Below are positions 1 through 13,400 of a DNA stretch of 64,000 nt, in pieces. The translations under genes were made by a program, and so were the position numbers. Origin of the DNA: Alligator mississippiensis (taxonomy: Eukaryota > Chordata > Crocodylia > Alligatoridae); NCBI RefSeq assembly GCF_030867095.1, contig NC_081824.1, forward strand, positions 351,576,203 to 351,640,202, read 5' to 3'. Position 1 is the first letter of the stretch, and every line of letters starts with the position of its first letter. The notes beneath the pieces are model-generated. The model saw only the letters and a program-made list of their open reading frames with translations. It ran no database searches and was not told where the DNA came from.

Positions 1-1284
1 ATATTTTTAACATTTCATCATAGTATTGCTGTCTTTCCTGAGGGAATTCAGTCAGTGTTTTGAACAATTCTGTTGTTACTCCCTGCGCTTGAAGCACCTA
101 CAAGGCTTCTTGGTGGATAGTCGGGTGGTTTGGACTTAATGCCACTAGTTTGCTAGTTTGAAACTTTTCCTTTTAAAACCCAGGTAGTGTCATGCTTGTA
201 CTGGGCATTAATTGGGATTTTAGATTAATTTAGATTAATTTGGTTTGAGGTCTAATGCTGTTAAGTGGAGAACATCTAAAAGGCACAGTAGGTATCCACA
301 TTATTTAGGGAGTTGACCTGTTCCTCAGACAAGAGGCTGTCAATATAAAGGTGGCACGCTGATATAATGATAGCTCCTAATCGGGTGGTTTTGGAAGCCA
401 AAAATGTATTCGTCTTTATCAGTATTAGTAAATTTGTTATTATTAAACCTTTGTCCTTTTGAATGGATTACAGCAATGTGCCCCCTAATAAAGTTATTCT
501 AGAAGTGTCAGCTAGTAAAAATATTTACATAAGCTGTTTGCCAGCCAAGAAGATTTAGCCACAATAGACATTATAATTTTCAAGTAATTACTATATTGTT
601 CCATATTAGTTACTAGGTGTAATTCAGAATACTGCCAGTATCCTATAAATTTTGGTATTAGTTTGAGTCATGTGAACCTGAAAAGCCCTTATCTTCCCAG
701 TGTGATACTGTATCAGTTGAGGAATAAGTATCTTTGAGGCACAGTGAAGAGCTCTTTTTCTAGGTTTTAGTTTGAAGTGTGCCTGACATTTGTGACAGTA
801 CAGTTCAGTCACTGAAAAGTCATACAATATTTTAGGCATAAGTTTAATATGTAGTAGTCCTAATTCCTGCGATGGATGCTCAGGTAAATTGGAAAAAAAT
901 CAAATTAATTATATTATAATAGCAACTAAAACCGTACGTTACAGTTAATAGTATTTATAACTAGTTATATTTAATTCTTTCTGCACTCTGGCAATGCTCT
1001 TTAAGCGTGTGAAATCTACATTAGTTGAGATTGTGGATTAATGAAGAACCTGAAAAAGAAAATATTTTATAAATGTTTATTTGATATATGTACTTTAGGT
1101 GCTTGTATATACCATTACCCCTTGTTTCTGTTTAAACATTTTGTGAAGGATATACTTCACAGTTTATAGAATTTAAATGAAAGTGATATGTTGCAGTTGC
1201 ATCTTGTAATATTGTTGTCTTTAAAATAAACCATTTGTTTAACAATTATGCATATTTATAGACAAACCATCTTTTCTGCAACAG
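1..1284 (+). other. DCUN1D2 intron, 3' part
   Basis: This AT-rich stretch ends in a normal acceptor (polypyrimidine tract, then AG at 1283-1284). The preceding DCUN1D2 exon (EF-hand-like part, before the GC-D-T-T junction) is not in it. I see no repeat family, RNA gene or coding exon here. Confidence 0.7.
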
Positions 1285-1415
1285 GTGTGACACCACAGAA
1301 AAACTAAAAGCTCTATTGCCAAGACTGGAACAAGAGCTAAAGGATCCAATAAAGTTCAAAGATTTTTATCAGTTTACTTTTAACTTTGCTAAAAACCCTG
1401 GACAAAAAGGTTTAG
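1285..1415 (+). CDS. DCUN1D2: DCUN1D2 exon: start of the C-terminal lobe
   Basis: The acceptor ends at 1284 and the donor GTGAGT starts at 1416. The first base completes a split Gly codon; the last base G is the first base of an Asp codon finished at 16952. It encodes [20 protein letters not shown], then [20 protein letters not shown], then KGL. This matches the segment linking the EF-hand-like lobe to the cullin-binding lobe. Confidence 0.93.
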
Positions 1416-4400
1416 GTGAGTATAAAAACTCAAAAGGTAACGGTAAAAAATAATGTGTGTAACTTGAATACTTTCAATAACCTACTATTCACAGTTTGCC
1501 AATAACAGCTCTAGTAGAATTGACTTCTAGGGGGTACATCAATAGAGATTTTTGGGGCTGGTATTGATAGCCAATTTTTAAGGAGCCATATCAGCTGATC
1601 CTGATACGATTTCTGATACGAGCCCTGCAGCTTAAGGAGTGATGTTGAGCTGGTAAGTCTGTTGTGGTGGAAGAGGAGGGAGGAAGAGATGGGGCATAAG
1701 GAGGGCAGATCAAGGCCCCTGCGGTGAGGGAGGGAATGGGACTGGGGCAAACACTGTCCAGTTGGGGGGGGGGGGGGTGGCGGCGGCGGCCAGCTCCCCC
1801 TGCTGCACGCTGCTTGTCCATGTGCCCCCGGATCTCTGTGGGGAGGGTGGGGCTAGGGCTGTACCGGGCTGTGCTTGGGGCAGGCAGCAGCACTAAGAGC
1901 TGGGTCTGTAGGGAGGCTATGACAACTTTTGGGGTGGCTGCAGTCCACCCCGAGCGCAGCCTTAGCCCTGCCTACCCATGCAGATCCAGAGGCACGCACC
2001 ACTCTCATGCCCTCCTGGGCAAGCGGCGGAAATCGCCGAATAAACAGGCAAGTGCTAGATGAGCTGCCAGATGAGCGGCTCCTGGATGAATGGTGCACAG
2101 CGGCAGGAGCTGCACTCTTCCCCCTTCCCAACGCCCCATGGATGAGCTGCAGCTCCAGCTCCAGCCCCACTCCCTCACCACAAGGGCCATGATCTGCCCC
2201 GCACCCCCCCCCCTTCCTCCCTCCTTCCACCACAACAGACTTACCAGCTGCATGCAGCCCTCCAAGCTGCCAGGCTGTGCTGCACTGCGGCTGCGCATGC
2301 ACAGGCCATTTATCAACCATATCAGGCCAATTTCTGATACAGACGATTTTCTTTATGTCGGTGCCAGTCCTATATTGGACCGATGTATCAGTGCACCTCT
2401 ATTGACTTTTTTTGCCTTCTTCCCTTAAGTTAATTTCCTCTTCGGTAATTCTCTTGGTTGAGGTAATTTGACTAGTTTTCATGTATGATACCACATTTTT
2501 ATCAAGTTAAATTGCATTGTAATGGTCCTTATGTTCTTTTGGAACCAAAATGTGAATAACTAATATTAAGGAGATAATTTGCTTCTAAGATGGTCTTGTT
2601 TTTCACACGCTCTTCCTTTTTATATTCACAGCTAAACACATGTTCTTGCTAACTAAATAGCTCCACGTAGATCCTAGAAAGGTGGCAAAACGCTGCACAG
2701 ACCAGTATCCTATACAGTAGCTTTTAACAACTTTGAAAACTATAGGTTTTTTTCTGGTTTTCATTTAAGATTGAAATAATCCCATGCTGTTCTGCCATGG
2801 AATGGGGGTGAGGGGGGAGATCATGTGATCAAGGGGTTAAATACTATCAGTGTGTACACACGAGGACTGAAATGAGCTCATCCATAAAGTGGTGCTTCTT
2901 AACATGATCACTTGATTCTGCAATCTGAACTTTCTTTTAACTGGTTTTGTGCCTATTTATAGATGCAGTAGGTAGTACTCCTGTAATTAATACTGCCTAA
3001 CACTCCCATCAGAGTACTCTTTACATAAACACTATTATGAATTGTGGGCACTGAAGCTTGTAACAAACAGATGAACAAATAAAAAGTTCTTCTTAACAGT
3101 GAGTGGCTTATTTAAAGTAACAAAGTTTTACCAGTATTGGTAAGAAGATTAAGTAGTAATAAAAGAGAAAACAATGTAATTACTTGGTTAACCAGTTAAT
3201 CTGAAAAGACAGAGCTGGAGTAACAGTCGTTCTGTTGTTTTAAAGCCCAAAAGTAAAAGATGAGGAAGAATGAGCTATTCATGTTGTAGGAAGCTTAATA
3301 CGCTTGTCAGCAATAAGTATTAAGTATTTTTGCTAAGCAATTTTTAAAATCACTTAGCAACAATACTTTGCCTGTTGAGTAAGGTCACTTTTACAGCCTA
3401 TTCCTTTAGTTTTAACAGTAGTAATTGAGGTTGTAATTGTTTTAGTATTGTGTAAAAAGGAAAAAACTACATCTCCTTTGATTAGGTAGAGTTTGTTTTG
3501 AGACAGGGTTTGAAATTTCTGCCTGCCAGTGGTGAGGGGGATTTTTCCCATTATGCTGTAGTTCCAGAGTTCTATCTTTGCATAGCAGGTGTTAATGCAT
3601 GAGTTTGGTCAATAACCTTAAACATTACTTTAGCAGAAGTAGAAAATTGTCAGAGTAGCATATGTCAATTTCTTGCTGTTCTGTATATTTTGTATCTCCT
3701 CTGGTGTCTTGATTTCCTGAAAAGATGCATAGTTTTTGCATCTCTTTCTTTTTTCCTCTTCTGTAAGAGTCTAATGCAATGACAACTGAAATTAGTGGAA
3801 ATCTCTCCACTGGCTGCAAATAAGTGTTTAGTCCTTAAAATAGGGATTCATAGACACCAGGGCTGGAAGGGACCTCAGAAGATCATTGCATCTAGCCCCC
3901 TGCCCCAGGGGCAGGAAGTCAGCAGTGATTATAGGATCCCAGCAAGATAAACATCCAAATGTCTCTTGAAGGCGTTCAAAGTAGGTGCTTGAACCACCTC
4001 CGGGAGCAGTCTATTCCAAACCTTGGGGGCTTGGACAGTAAAGAAGTTCTTCCTTATGTCCAGTCTGAAATGGTTTTGGAGAAGTTTGTGACCATTCGAT
4101 AATGGTGTGTGCTCACATTTGGCAAAGTACTTTGAGATGTGTGGATGGGAAACACCAAGAAAATACTGATATTTGAGTATTGCATTTTTAATATATATGT
4201 CAGCCTTTGTTGCGTTGCTCTTCTAGTCAGGAAGGGTGTGGAAATAACTCCAAAAAGAGCCCATTAGCTCAGTTGTTCAGAGCAGTGCAGAACTCTTTCC
4301 CTTCCCACTTAAATTGTGTTGATTCAGGAAGGGGAGGCCAGACCAATGAGATTATTTAAAACATTTAGATGGCCTTTTATAAATAGTAGAAAATGTCATA

Positions 4401-7400
4401 GCCTACATCCCACCCCCTATCTCATTGTGAGTTGCTGTTATAATTAGTGAAAAGTATAGTAAGGTTTATTTTTATAATGTTACTTTTTGAGTAGTTTTGT
4501 TTTCTGCTGTTTTGAATAGCTGTCCCAGAAAGTGTGACAGGTACATTTATACTTGAGTGCCTGTAAAACAGAAGACACGTGGACACTGTTCACAACCTGA
4601 TTGTACCTGAAAAATCACATCAAGCTATAATTGTATCTGGTGTTGTATAGTTTTGCAGCATTTGATAGAGGTTAACACTGATTAAAAACATATGTCTTTT
4701 TTTAAAGTGGTAACTCTTTTGCACTGAGAGCTACATAAGAGAATTTGCATTTTAAGAATGTGTTTAATCAGCTGCTAAATGTCTGAAAGTTACAGCTTAT
4801 AAGGCCAGGCATGGTAGCTAAAAGAGCATCAAAAGCGCTCTGTTATTTGAATGTCTTGATTCCATTGTGTGCATCAGTGGTCGTAGGACACCATCCATTG
4901 CCGTCCTTTTCGTTAGAGAGGAGATAGCTGGCTGCAACCAATATCTTATCTATAATATGAAATTAGCCTGAAATATAGTGATTGGTTTGTGATAATCAGG
5001 GAGTTTTTTAGATACAACTGCATTTGTAAATTATGGTATTTTGCTGGTGCAACCAAGCTATACAGTTGTTGTTCTCATTAATAAAATTCTAAAATATGTC
5101 TTCAAAGTAGAAAATAGATCATTAAAAATATTGTTTGTGACAATATTTGTCTTCAGGCAGATGTTCAAACAATTAGGATTTATTTCTTAATGTGGAAAAT
5201 ATACATTTTAAGCACAGAATCAAAAACAAGAGTTGATCTTCATTTTGTGGGGATTTTTTTGTTGACAACTTAATCACTTAGATGTTTCCTGACAGTCTTT
5301 ATACCTTAAGACTGTAGTTTGTTAACCATAAGAACAGTTGTTTTGTATCCTAATCAAAGACTCATGTAGGTATACCTATACATATCCATTCTAGGTTTTA
5401 CAAACTAGACCTTCAAATATAAGATGGAAAGCACATTTTTGCTACAAATATATATGTATATAGAAAGTTTTTTTTGTTCTTTTTTATGAAAATGCTTTTG
5501 TGCCTGAATAATGTGCATTTCTAAGGATTACCATATTTACTCAAATAGAAGATGAGGTGTTTTCCTCTGATCAGTATGGTGAGGGGAAGCCCCTCATCTT
5601 ATGTTTGTATACAAGCAAGCCTCAATAAATCCATTGTCTATTAGTAAACTGTTGCCAAAAGCAGTATATTCTTAATAATGGAAGCCAACTATGAATCTGA
5701 TTAAATGCAGATAGTAATGAGCACGACTAAAACTCATGACCTATATTAGGTTCCGCCATCAGTATGCTTGCCCATCTGAATAAGATGTATGGTAATGCCC
5801 ATTGTGCACAATCCCCCCCTCAGTGTTGACTCTTTCAAGTCATGGTGAGCCACTACATTCTACACATTTTTATTTCCTCTTCCCTTCCACAACTGAGCTG
5901 CAACTTTCTTTTCCATTCCCAGTAATTTCTGTTTCTTCACTAGCCTTAAATGTCTGGCCAACAATACCAAATGGGGCTGTTAGCAAATAAAAACCTAGGA
6001 TTCCAGACGAGCCTGTGGATTGACACAGCACCTTGTTTGAGTGACAAAGACTTTATTTACAACAAGTATTCAAAGTCAAGTGAGTCCAAACCAAAGCAAA
6101 GTCCAGTAATTAACTATAAGGCGATGATTTCTCACCAGACAGGCAACAAGAGGCTGTCTGTTTCTTCCAGCTTCTTGAGATAGCTGGGGCTCAGCAGCAG
6201 TTGGTGTCGGAGAGATTTCTCACTCTTGAAGCACGTGCTGTTAGCTGTTTTCACTTCATAGATTCATAGATAGTAGTCAGAAGGGACCACGAAGGATCAT
6301 CGTGTCCGACCCCCCGCCCCAGGCAGGAAAGCACTGAAGTCATATGACCCCAGCCAGGTGTCTATCTAGCCTCCTCTTTGAAGACTTCCAAGTTAGGTGA
6401 GAGTACCACCTCCCTTGGCAGCCCCTTCCAGATTCTGGCCACCCTTACTGTGAAAAATGTCTTCCTAATGTCTAACCTGAATCTGCTCTCCACTAGTTTG
6501 TACCCTTTATTTCTAGTTGTTTACCAGGGCACCCATAGGAGTAACACATCTCTGTTGTCCTCCCTTGATAAATTTATAGGTGGCTGCAAGGTCACCCCTT
6601 AGCCGTCTCTTGTGAAGGCTGAAGAGATCCAGATCCCTCAACCTCCCCTCTTAGGGTCGTGCATGGAGGCCACTAATAATACGAGTGGCCCTCCTCTGAA
6701 CCCTCTCCAGATTCTCTGCATCCCTCTTGAAGTGCAGCTCCCAAAACTGGACACGGTACTCTAACTGTGGCCTGACCAATGCTGCATAGATGGGGAGCAT
6801 CACCTCCCTCCCTCTGTTGGTCATGCATCTGCTAATGCACGACAAGGTGCGATTGGCTTTGTTGATGGCTTTGTTACACTGCCGGCTCATGTTCATCTTG
6901 GAGTCAACTATGACTCCATGTTCAGCTGTGACTCCGAGATCCCTTTCAGCTGCTCTGCTGCTGAGGAGTCATCCCTCAACCTATAGGTATGCTGGGGGGG
7001 AGTCCTTCCTAGGTGGAGTACCTTTGATTTGTCTTTGTTAAATTGCATCCTGTTGTGTTCTGCCCATTGATCCAACCTGTCTAGATCTTAAAGTCCAGGG
7101 AAATTACATCTGCCTCAGCTCCTGCATCTAAGCAGTGTGTGACCTGGTCATAAAAAGCTATAAGGCTTGTCAGAGAGGATCTACCTGTGACGAACCCATG
7201 CTGGCTTCCCTTCAGCATCATTTCCCCTGCTGGGCCTTCACAAATGAGCTCTTTAATGATTTTTTTCCAGCATTTTCCTGAGGATAGAGGTAAGACTGAC
7301 TGGCCTAAAGTTACCTGGCTCATCTCTCCTCCCCTTCTTAAAAATGGGCACCACGTTGGCCCTTTTCCAGTCCTCGAGGACCTGGCCAGAGCACCATAAG

Positions 7401-10400
7401 TGCTCAAACAGCCGTGCCAATGGCTCAGCTGTAACACTGGCCAATTCCTTCACTACCTGTGGATGGAGGTCATCCGGGCCTGCTGACTTGTACCCATCCA
7501 GCCCCTCCAAGTGCTCCTTCACTAAGTCAGCACTAACTGTTGGTGGTCTAGTGCCTCCCAAACATCTATCTGTGTTCAAGTTCAGCGAATTGTCTTGGCA
7601 AGTACTTAGGAATGCTGAAGTGAACTCATTGAAGAGCTCTGCTTTTTTTTCCCTTTGTCTGTCACCAACTGCCCTAATTTGTCCTGCAGGGGCCCTATGC
7701 TACTCTGTGCCTTCCTTTTGCTTGCTATGCATCTGTAGAAGGACTTTTTATTGTCCTTTGTATTGGACTCGTTATTCTTATACCCTTAGTCCAGCATCTT
7801 CAAAGCATTCTTACAGTTGTATAAATCAAGAAAGTCCCAAGCAGTAATTGACAGGAAAACCCTGTTAATCAAACTGCTCGTTATTGATTATCATAAAGTT
7901 CCAATTTGAATGAATTACCTTCCTCAATGACAAGAGGCTATCCATTTCCACTAAGTTTGGAACACATCAAGAAATTGACTAACAACCAGGAAAAATGCAA
8001 GGGTTTTGGGGGGAGTGTCCTTGGAGAATCAAGGGGAACCACTAGCCAAAACAGAAATAAATCAGGAAGAGGCATTGGTCACATGTGGAGAATGACTCTG
8101 TACATTTAAAAAAAAAAAAAAAAGTTAATTGCGAAATAAATATTTACCATACTAATTAATCGAGGATAGACATTTCACATGGTTACATACTGGACAACTA
8201 GGAGCTTACGTGAAATCATCATGAATATAGTAAGATAAACTGGAAGGGATACTGCATTATTTCATCTCAGATGGCCTAGCCATGAACTTGCATCCTCTTG
8301 TACTATGCAGTTAGCATTAGTATTTTGTATTTTAACTTTTGTGAATAGGCCCCAGTTTAGTATGAGTTTCAGAGTCATTAGGGACCCCAAACAGCTCACC
8401 CAGAATTCTTCTGTCACCCCTTCTCCCAGCCTGTCACATATGATTAGTGTGGCCCTGCCCTCCATGATGTGGAGCTGGACCAAGTTGCCCTGCTTCTCAT
8501 CTGCATATACAGTTTTGGAGGATCCTAGGTAGTAGTCATGACAAAAACACCCAGTTCTAGTCATGAATGGAGGGCTAATTAGCCCACAATTGGTTATCTA
8601 GAATACATGCATATACTGAGCAGTGGTGAGCTGTGGGGTCACCAGGGCATGAAATGCTTTTGGGTTTGTTGGGGTCCAGCCCAGTGACCTAAATGGTCAA
8701 TTATGAGCCTCTTGGTTTTGGATTAATAGTATGCATAGTTTGTACTATATATAAGGTATACAAAAGTGCTACCTAAAAGTGCATTTATGGAGTAAATCTG
8801 CTGAAACTTGCAGCAGTTTTAGGAAAAGGTAAAATGTATAAATTCTGGATGAACTACATCTGTGGGTACCCATAGTAATTTGCCTATATGTAAATTATTA
8901 TAGGTATGTTTTGTTTTTTTTCCAAGGTCAGTGTTTTCAAATTTGCCCCTCACTTCCATCTCTTCAGAGAGAGCAAGGTGTAACCGTAAGGAAGGGCAGA
9001 AGGGTGGGGGAGCAGGGAAGAGACTGCAGGGGGTAGAAGTTAAGGAGGGCAAGAGTCTATATGATCCCGCAGATTAATTTTCCCTGCTGGAGGGGATGAA
9101 TTCAAGGCAAATTTCAAATAATTAGATTGTATACCTGGAAAATTTATAACATTTATAATTTTTCCATGTATCAAATCTAATTACTGGGGACTTGTCTTAT
9201 ATTCAAGGTTTTCTTATATTTGAATATATATGGCATTTTCTTTGACACTAAATCTTAATTTACATCACAAAATACATAGGCAAAATAGAAAATATCTGCA
9301 ATTTAAGACTTGCTCAAATACTTTGTAAGAGATCTCCATCTATTGTAGCTGTTATACATACCTACTGCAAAAGGAGGTTTTTAACTCACTGCGACAAAAT
9401 ACAGGTTTAGTAGTGTGTAGGTGCCAAATAATTAATGGCCAAACAAAAGAATTGTCATGGTTTAGTCATGGCATGAAAAACTGATTTTTACAGGCATTTC
9501 ATGGAGGCCCCGCTCCTTGCAATTGATTAGTAGAAGGCCTGGCAGGGTAGGCACAAGGGGGCAGCTGCCATATTGGCTGCTGGCTGCCCTTTGTGCCACC
9601 CTGCCAGCTGGCATCTTTCCTTCCCTGGCGGGCTGTGAGGCAGTGAGGACCGCTTGCTCCCACTGGGCGGGGGGGCAGCATTTTATTTTTGCTACTTTTT
9701 TTTCCCGGTTGATTTTTGTGGGCAACTGCAGATTTCAAGATTTCTGTGAAATTCCAAATTAAATAGGTCCCCAGTCATGTGCTGGGCCTTGTACAAATAT
9801 AGAACAAAGGCAATTTCTGCCCTGAGCAGTTTGTAATCTCAGTAAGGGTCATGTCTAGAAGTGAGAGGATAGTTCCAACAGTTTGCAGAAATATGGAGGT
9901 CATCCTTAATCATGTTAACAGGTAATGAATAGGTTGTGATGGGGAAAAAAAGGCTGGCAATTGCAGTTATTAAAGTCAAGTCCAAATTCCATTCCAGCCC
10001 CCACTTCTTGGTTACTCATAACTTTACCTAATGAATCTTTTTTTCAGCTTAATTTTTCCATCATTGAGTTTTCAGCCAAAAGATGAATTCCCTAAAAGTT
10101 TTTTTCGAAAAATCAGTTCAGTCAATTTTGACTTATATGGGTATGACACTTTTCCCCCAAGTTTTCTAACTAAAAATGAGTCCTGAAACTGCAAAGTTGT
10201 ACAATGCAGTGACTCTTCTTAAAGTCTTAAAGAATATTATTTGGTTTTTTTAAAGTTCAATAGCATGTAAAATATCCATTTTTTTTTTTTCATATTTGAA
10301 GTGCAGTCTCTGAGTTTTTATGTAATACACTGAAACAGGGTTAATAATGCCCAGTAGTTTATTTTACTAGTACAGTCAAAATTGTAGCTAGATTCAGTTT

Positions 10401-13400
10401 AGGTAGTTTACTAGCTTTACTAACAGAGCCTCTAGGTACCCAAAAAGCTCCAGATCTCCTTTCTCTCTCCTTTTCCCATCCTTAAAAAAAAAAAAAAAAA
10501 GAGAGAGAGAGTAGAAGTTAAATTTGTAAAATGGTAATTGTGCATTATTGAAAAATCAGGAAAATGAGGAAAGTCCAAATTCATAGTGGAGCAAAATCAG
10601 TATAAAAAAAATAAAAGTCCCATATACATTATTATTGTTTGGGATTTTTTAGTCCCATGTTAGGCTGATAATAATTACATGTATATAATGCAATATATAA
10701 GAATACATAGGATAACAAAGCTAACATTCCTGGACAACTATAACTTAGCAAATTTAACCTCACTGTTCAAAAAGCTTAATTTTTTCCAACATTAGGACTG
10801 AGAAATAATTAATGTTAATCTGAGGTTGGGAGCTTTATACATGGAGGTAGTTTAAATTTTTGCAATGCATTTTAAAATTACCAAATTTTGCAGAGCAAAA
10901 TCCACAACCCAGTCCCAGATATGCCATAAGCCCTCTAGACTTAGAAATAATTTATACATCGATCCCATATCATATTGACACTGATAAAAGGAAAATTGAC
11001 ATAATTGGCGAGCAGCTTTTTTTTGGCTGAGGTGGCCAATAATGTTGCCAATAAATGCCATCTGCATGTGTGCAACTGCAGCGCAGTCCAGCAGCATGGG
11101 CTGGCTGGTAACTCTGTCATGGCGGAAAGGGCATGGGGGAAGGAAGGGTTGTGTGGGTGTCAGACTGAGGCCCCCCTGCATTGAGGGCAGGGTATGAGGC
11201 TGGGGCAGAGGCAGGCGCTGCATTGCTCATGGCTCCATCTTGTGCCACAGCTGCTTACCTGGGGGATGCCAGGAGGGGGGGAGCTCTCACAGCTGTGCGC
11301 ACCCTGGGAGGAGGGGTGAGTGCCCCCCTAGATCTGTGCACGGGGCAAAAGTGGGCTGCTGCTGAGGCTGCACTGGGTTCTTCCTGGCGGGGGATCTGAG
11401 CTGGGAGGACAGGTGGCACTGCTGCAGGGGGTTTTGGGGTGGGTTGTAGCCACCCCAAAAACTTGCCATAGCTCCCTGCCCAGCGCCACCCCCAGCTGTA
11501 GCCCTCAGTGGCCAACTCATCTTTGCCCCACACAGATCCAGGGGCCACGCGCTTCCCATGCTGTCCTGGCATCTGTGTACCAGCGTGAGCTGCTCCCCTT
11601 ACCCCCCAGATGAGCCGTGGCTCAGTCCTGTGCCCCACCCCACCCTGGCTCACTGCAGGGGGCCTTGGCCTCCCCTGCTCCCCCCAGTGCCCCCATGCCC
11701 CTTCATTCCCTGACAACAAACTTACCGGTCGGACATTGTTCTCCATGCTGCTGGGCAGCATATTGGCAATCAAATCAGCATCGGGCAATATGGCTCATTA
11801 AAAATCAGCCACCAGTATCAGCCCAAAAATCTCTACCGGTGCACCTCTCATTTATACCATTTCCAGTTCTGATTAGCATAGTGACCTTAGTGTAGACTTG
11901 TGTCCTTGTACATCAGTGTCCTGATGCTCTGTAAATATTACTGTACTGCTTCCTTTTTGGGAGGTTAGCTGCTGCTTCTTGAACCAGCAGCAACATAATC
12001 CTTATGGCACTTCACCTAGGGAAATCAGTTCTTTTAAGAGTTAGCTTAGGTGGAGTAGTGTATGAATACAGCTGTGCTGCTCCTGGTTAAGGAAGTAACC
12101 CACTTGTACCTCCCAAACCTAGCAGTATAGCAACCTTCATTTGTTGCCCAACACGACCATGCTGCATCTTCTCAGCAAGTGCAGCAGGATACTGGTGTCT
12201 GTTTGAGACAAAAGTTTAATTTCAGAGGGCGCATCCAGATGAGTGCACACGTGCCTCTTGCAGTGTCTCAGCCCCCTTTGAGATGCTGCAAGAGGCATAC
12301 GCAAGAACAAATGTTCCCTGTGCTGCTAATTTGCAGCATGGGGACAAAATTAGACCCCTGGATATCCAAGGATCAAAAAATACCCCAGGGGAAAGAAGCA
12401 GGGCCGTACCTCGAGGCTGGTAGCCAGTCAGAGCATCTCTATGCCTGGCCCTTGCTGCAGTGCTGAAGCACACTGCCTGCACTGTGCGGGGCAGGCAGTG
12501 TTGCAAGCTGCAGGGACCTGGACCTGGCTTCATGCCAGGTAACTAGGGAGTTGGGGAGGCTGAAGTGGGGGGAGGAGACCATGAGGGAGGGCCGGCCCAG
12601 CTCCATTCCCCGTTTGTTCCCCCAATTCCACATTTGTTCCCCCACCCCCTGCTCTCTCTCCTGCCCGTCCCCAGTCACCCCATGCTCACTGACAGTAGCA
12701 GCAGCAGTCTGGGCCACTCAGGGCTTCGTGGCGGCCCCAGCTGCTTGGCATCTGTCCTGCCACATTGCATGGGTGCACCCAGCTTAGCAGGGTGCTGTGC
12801 GCTCTCAGAGCTCTGGGCCCTTGGGGCTGAGCAGTGCTGAGCCCTGGGTGATGGCCACAGCACCTCTGAGATTCCAGACAGCACATGGTGCCCTGCCAAT
12901 CTGGGCCGCACCCGTATGATGGCAGCAGCTGCAGCGGGTGCCAGGGGGCCAGGGACAAGCCCTGCTGCCCCCTGCCACACCGGGGGGGGGGGCGGGGGGC
13001 GGGACACTGTGCCATAAGGCCCTGAGTGGCCCCAACCACTGCTGCTGCTGGTAAGCTGCGGGCAGTGTGGGAGGCTGGAGCTGGGTGGGGGAGCGACTGG
13101 TGGAGGGGCAGGAGCCAAGAGGGGGAGTGATCAGAAGCCTGGAGCCAACTGGGGGAATTTCTGAATAATCTCCGGCCTCCTGATCACTCCCCCGCTGGTC
13201 TCCAGTCTCCTGCTCGTCTCCTGCTCTGTTCCAGTCCTCTGGAGGCTGGAGAACAAGTAGCGGGCTGGAGACGAACGAACCCCTGGAGAAAGGTGGAGAT
13301 GTTCCCCTGCTCGTCTCCAGCCGCCTGCTCCTCCAAAGGCTGGAGATGAGCAGGGGAACCAGCAGGAGGCTGGAGACTGGGGGAAGGGAGGAGAGGGAGC

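Noticed and set aside
1591-2428. Several overlapping ORFs of 79-155 codons on both strands
   Set aside because: They lie in the GC-rich core of a non-autonomous hAT-like element, overlap on both strands and have low-complexity Pro/Ser/Gly-rich translations.
7906-8109. 67-codon ORF upstream of the A-run
   Set aside because: No protein-like pattern; the frame reads straight into the A-run and looks random.
8107-8124. A-run that could mark the tail of a processed pseudogene
   Set aside because: The sequence before it has no coding similarity and no flanking target duplication was found.
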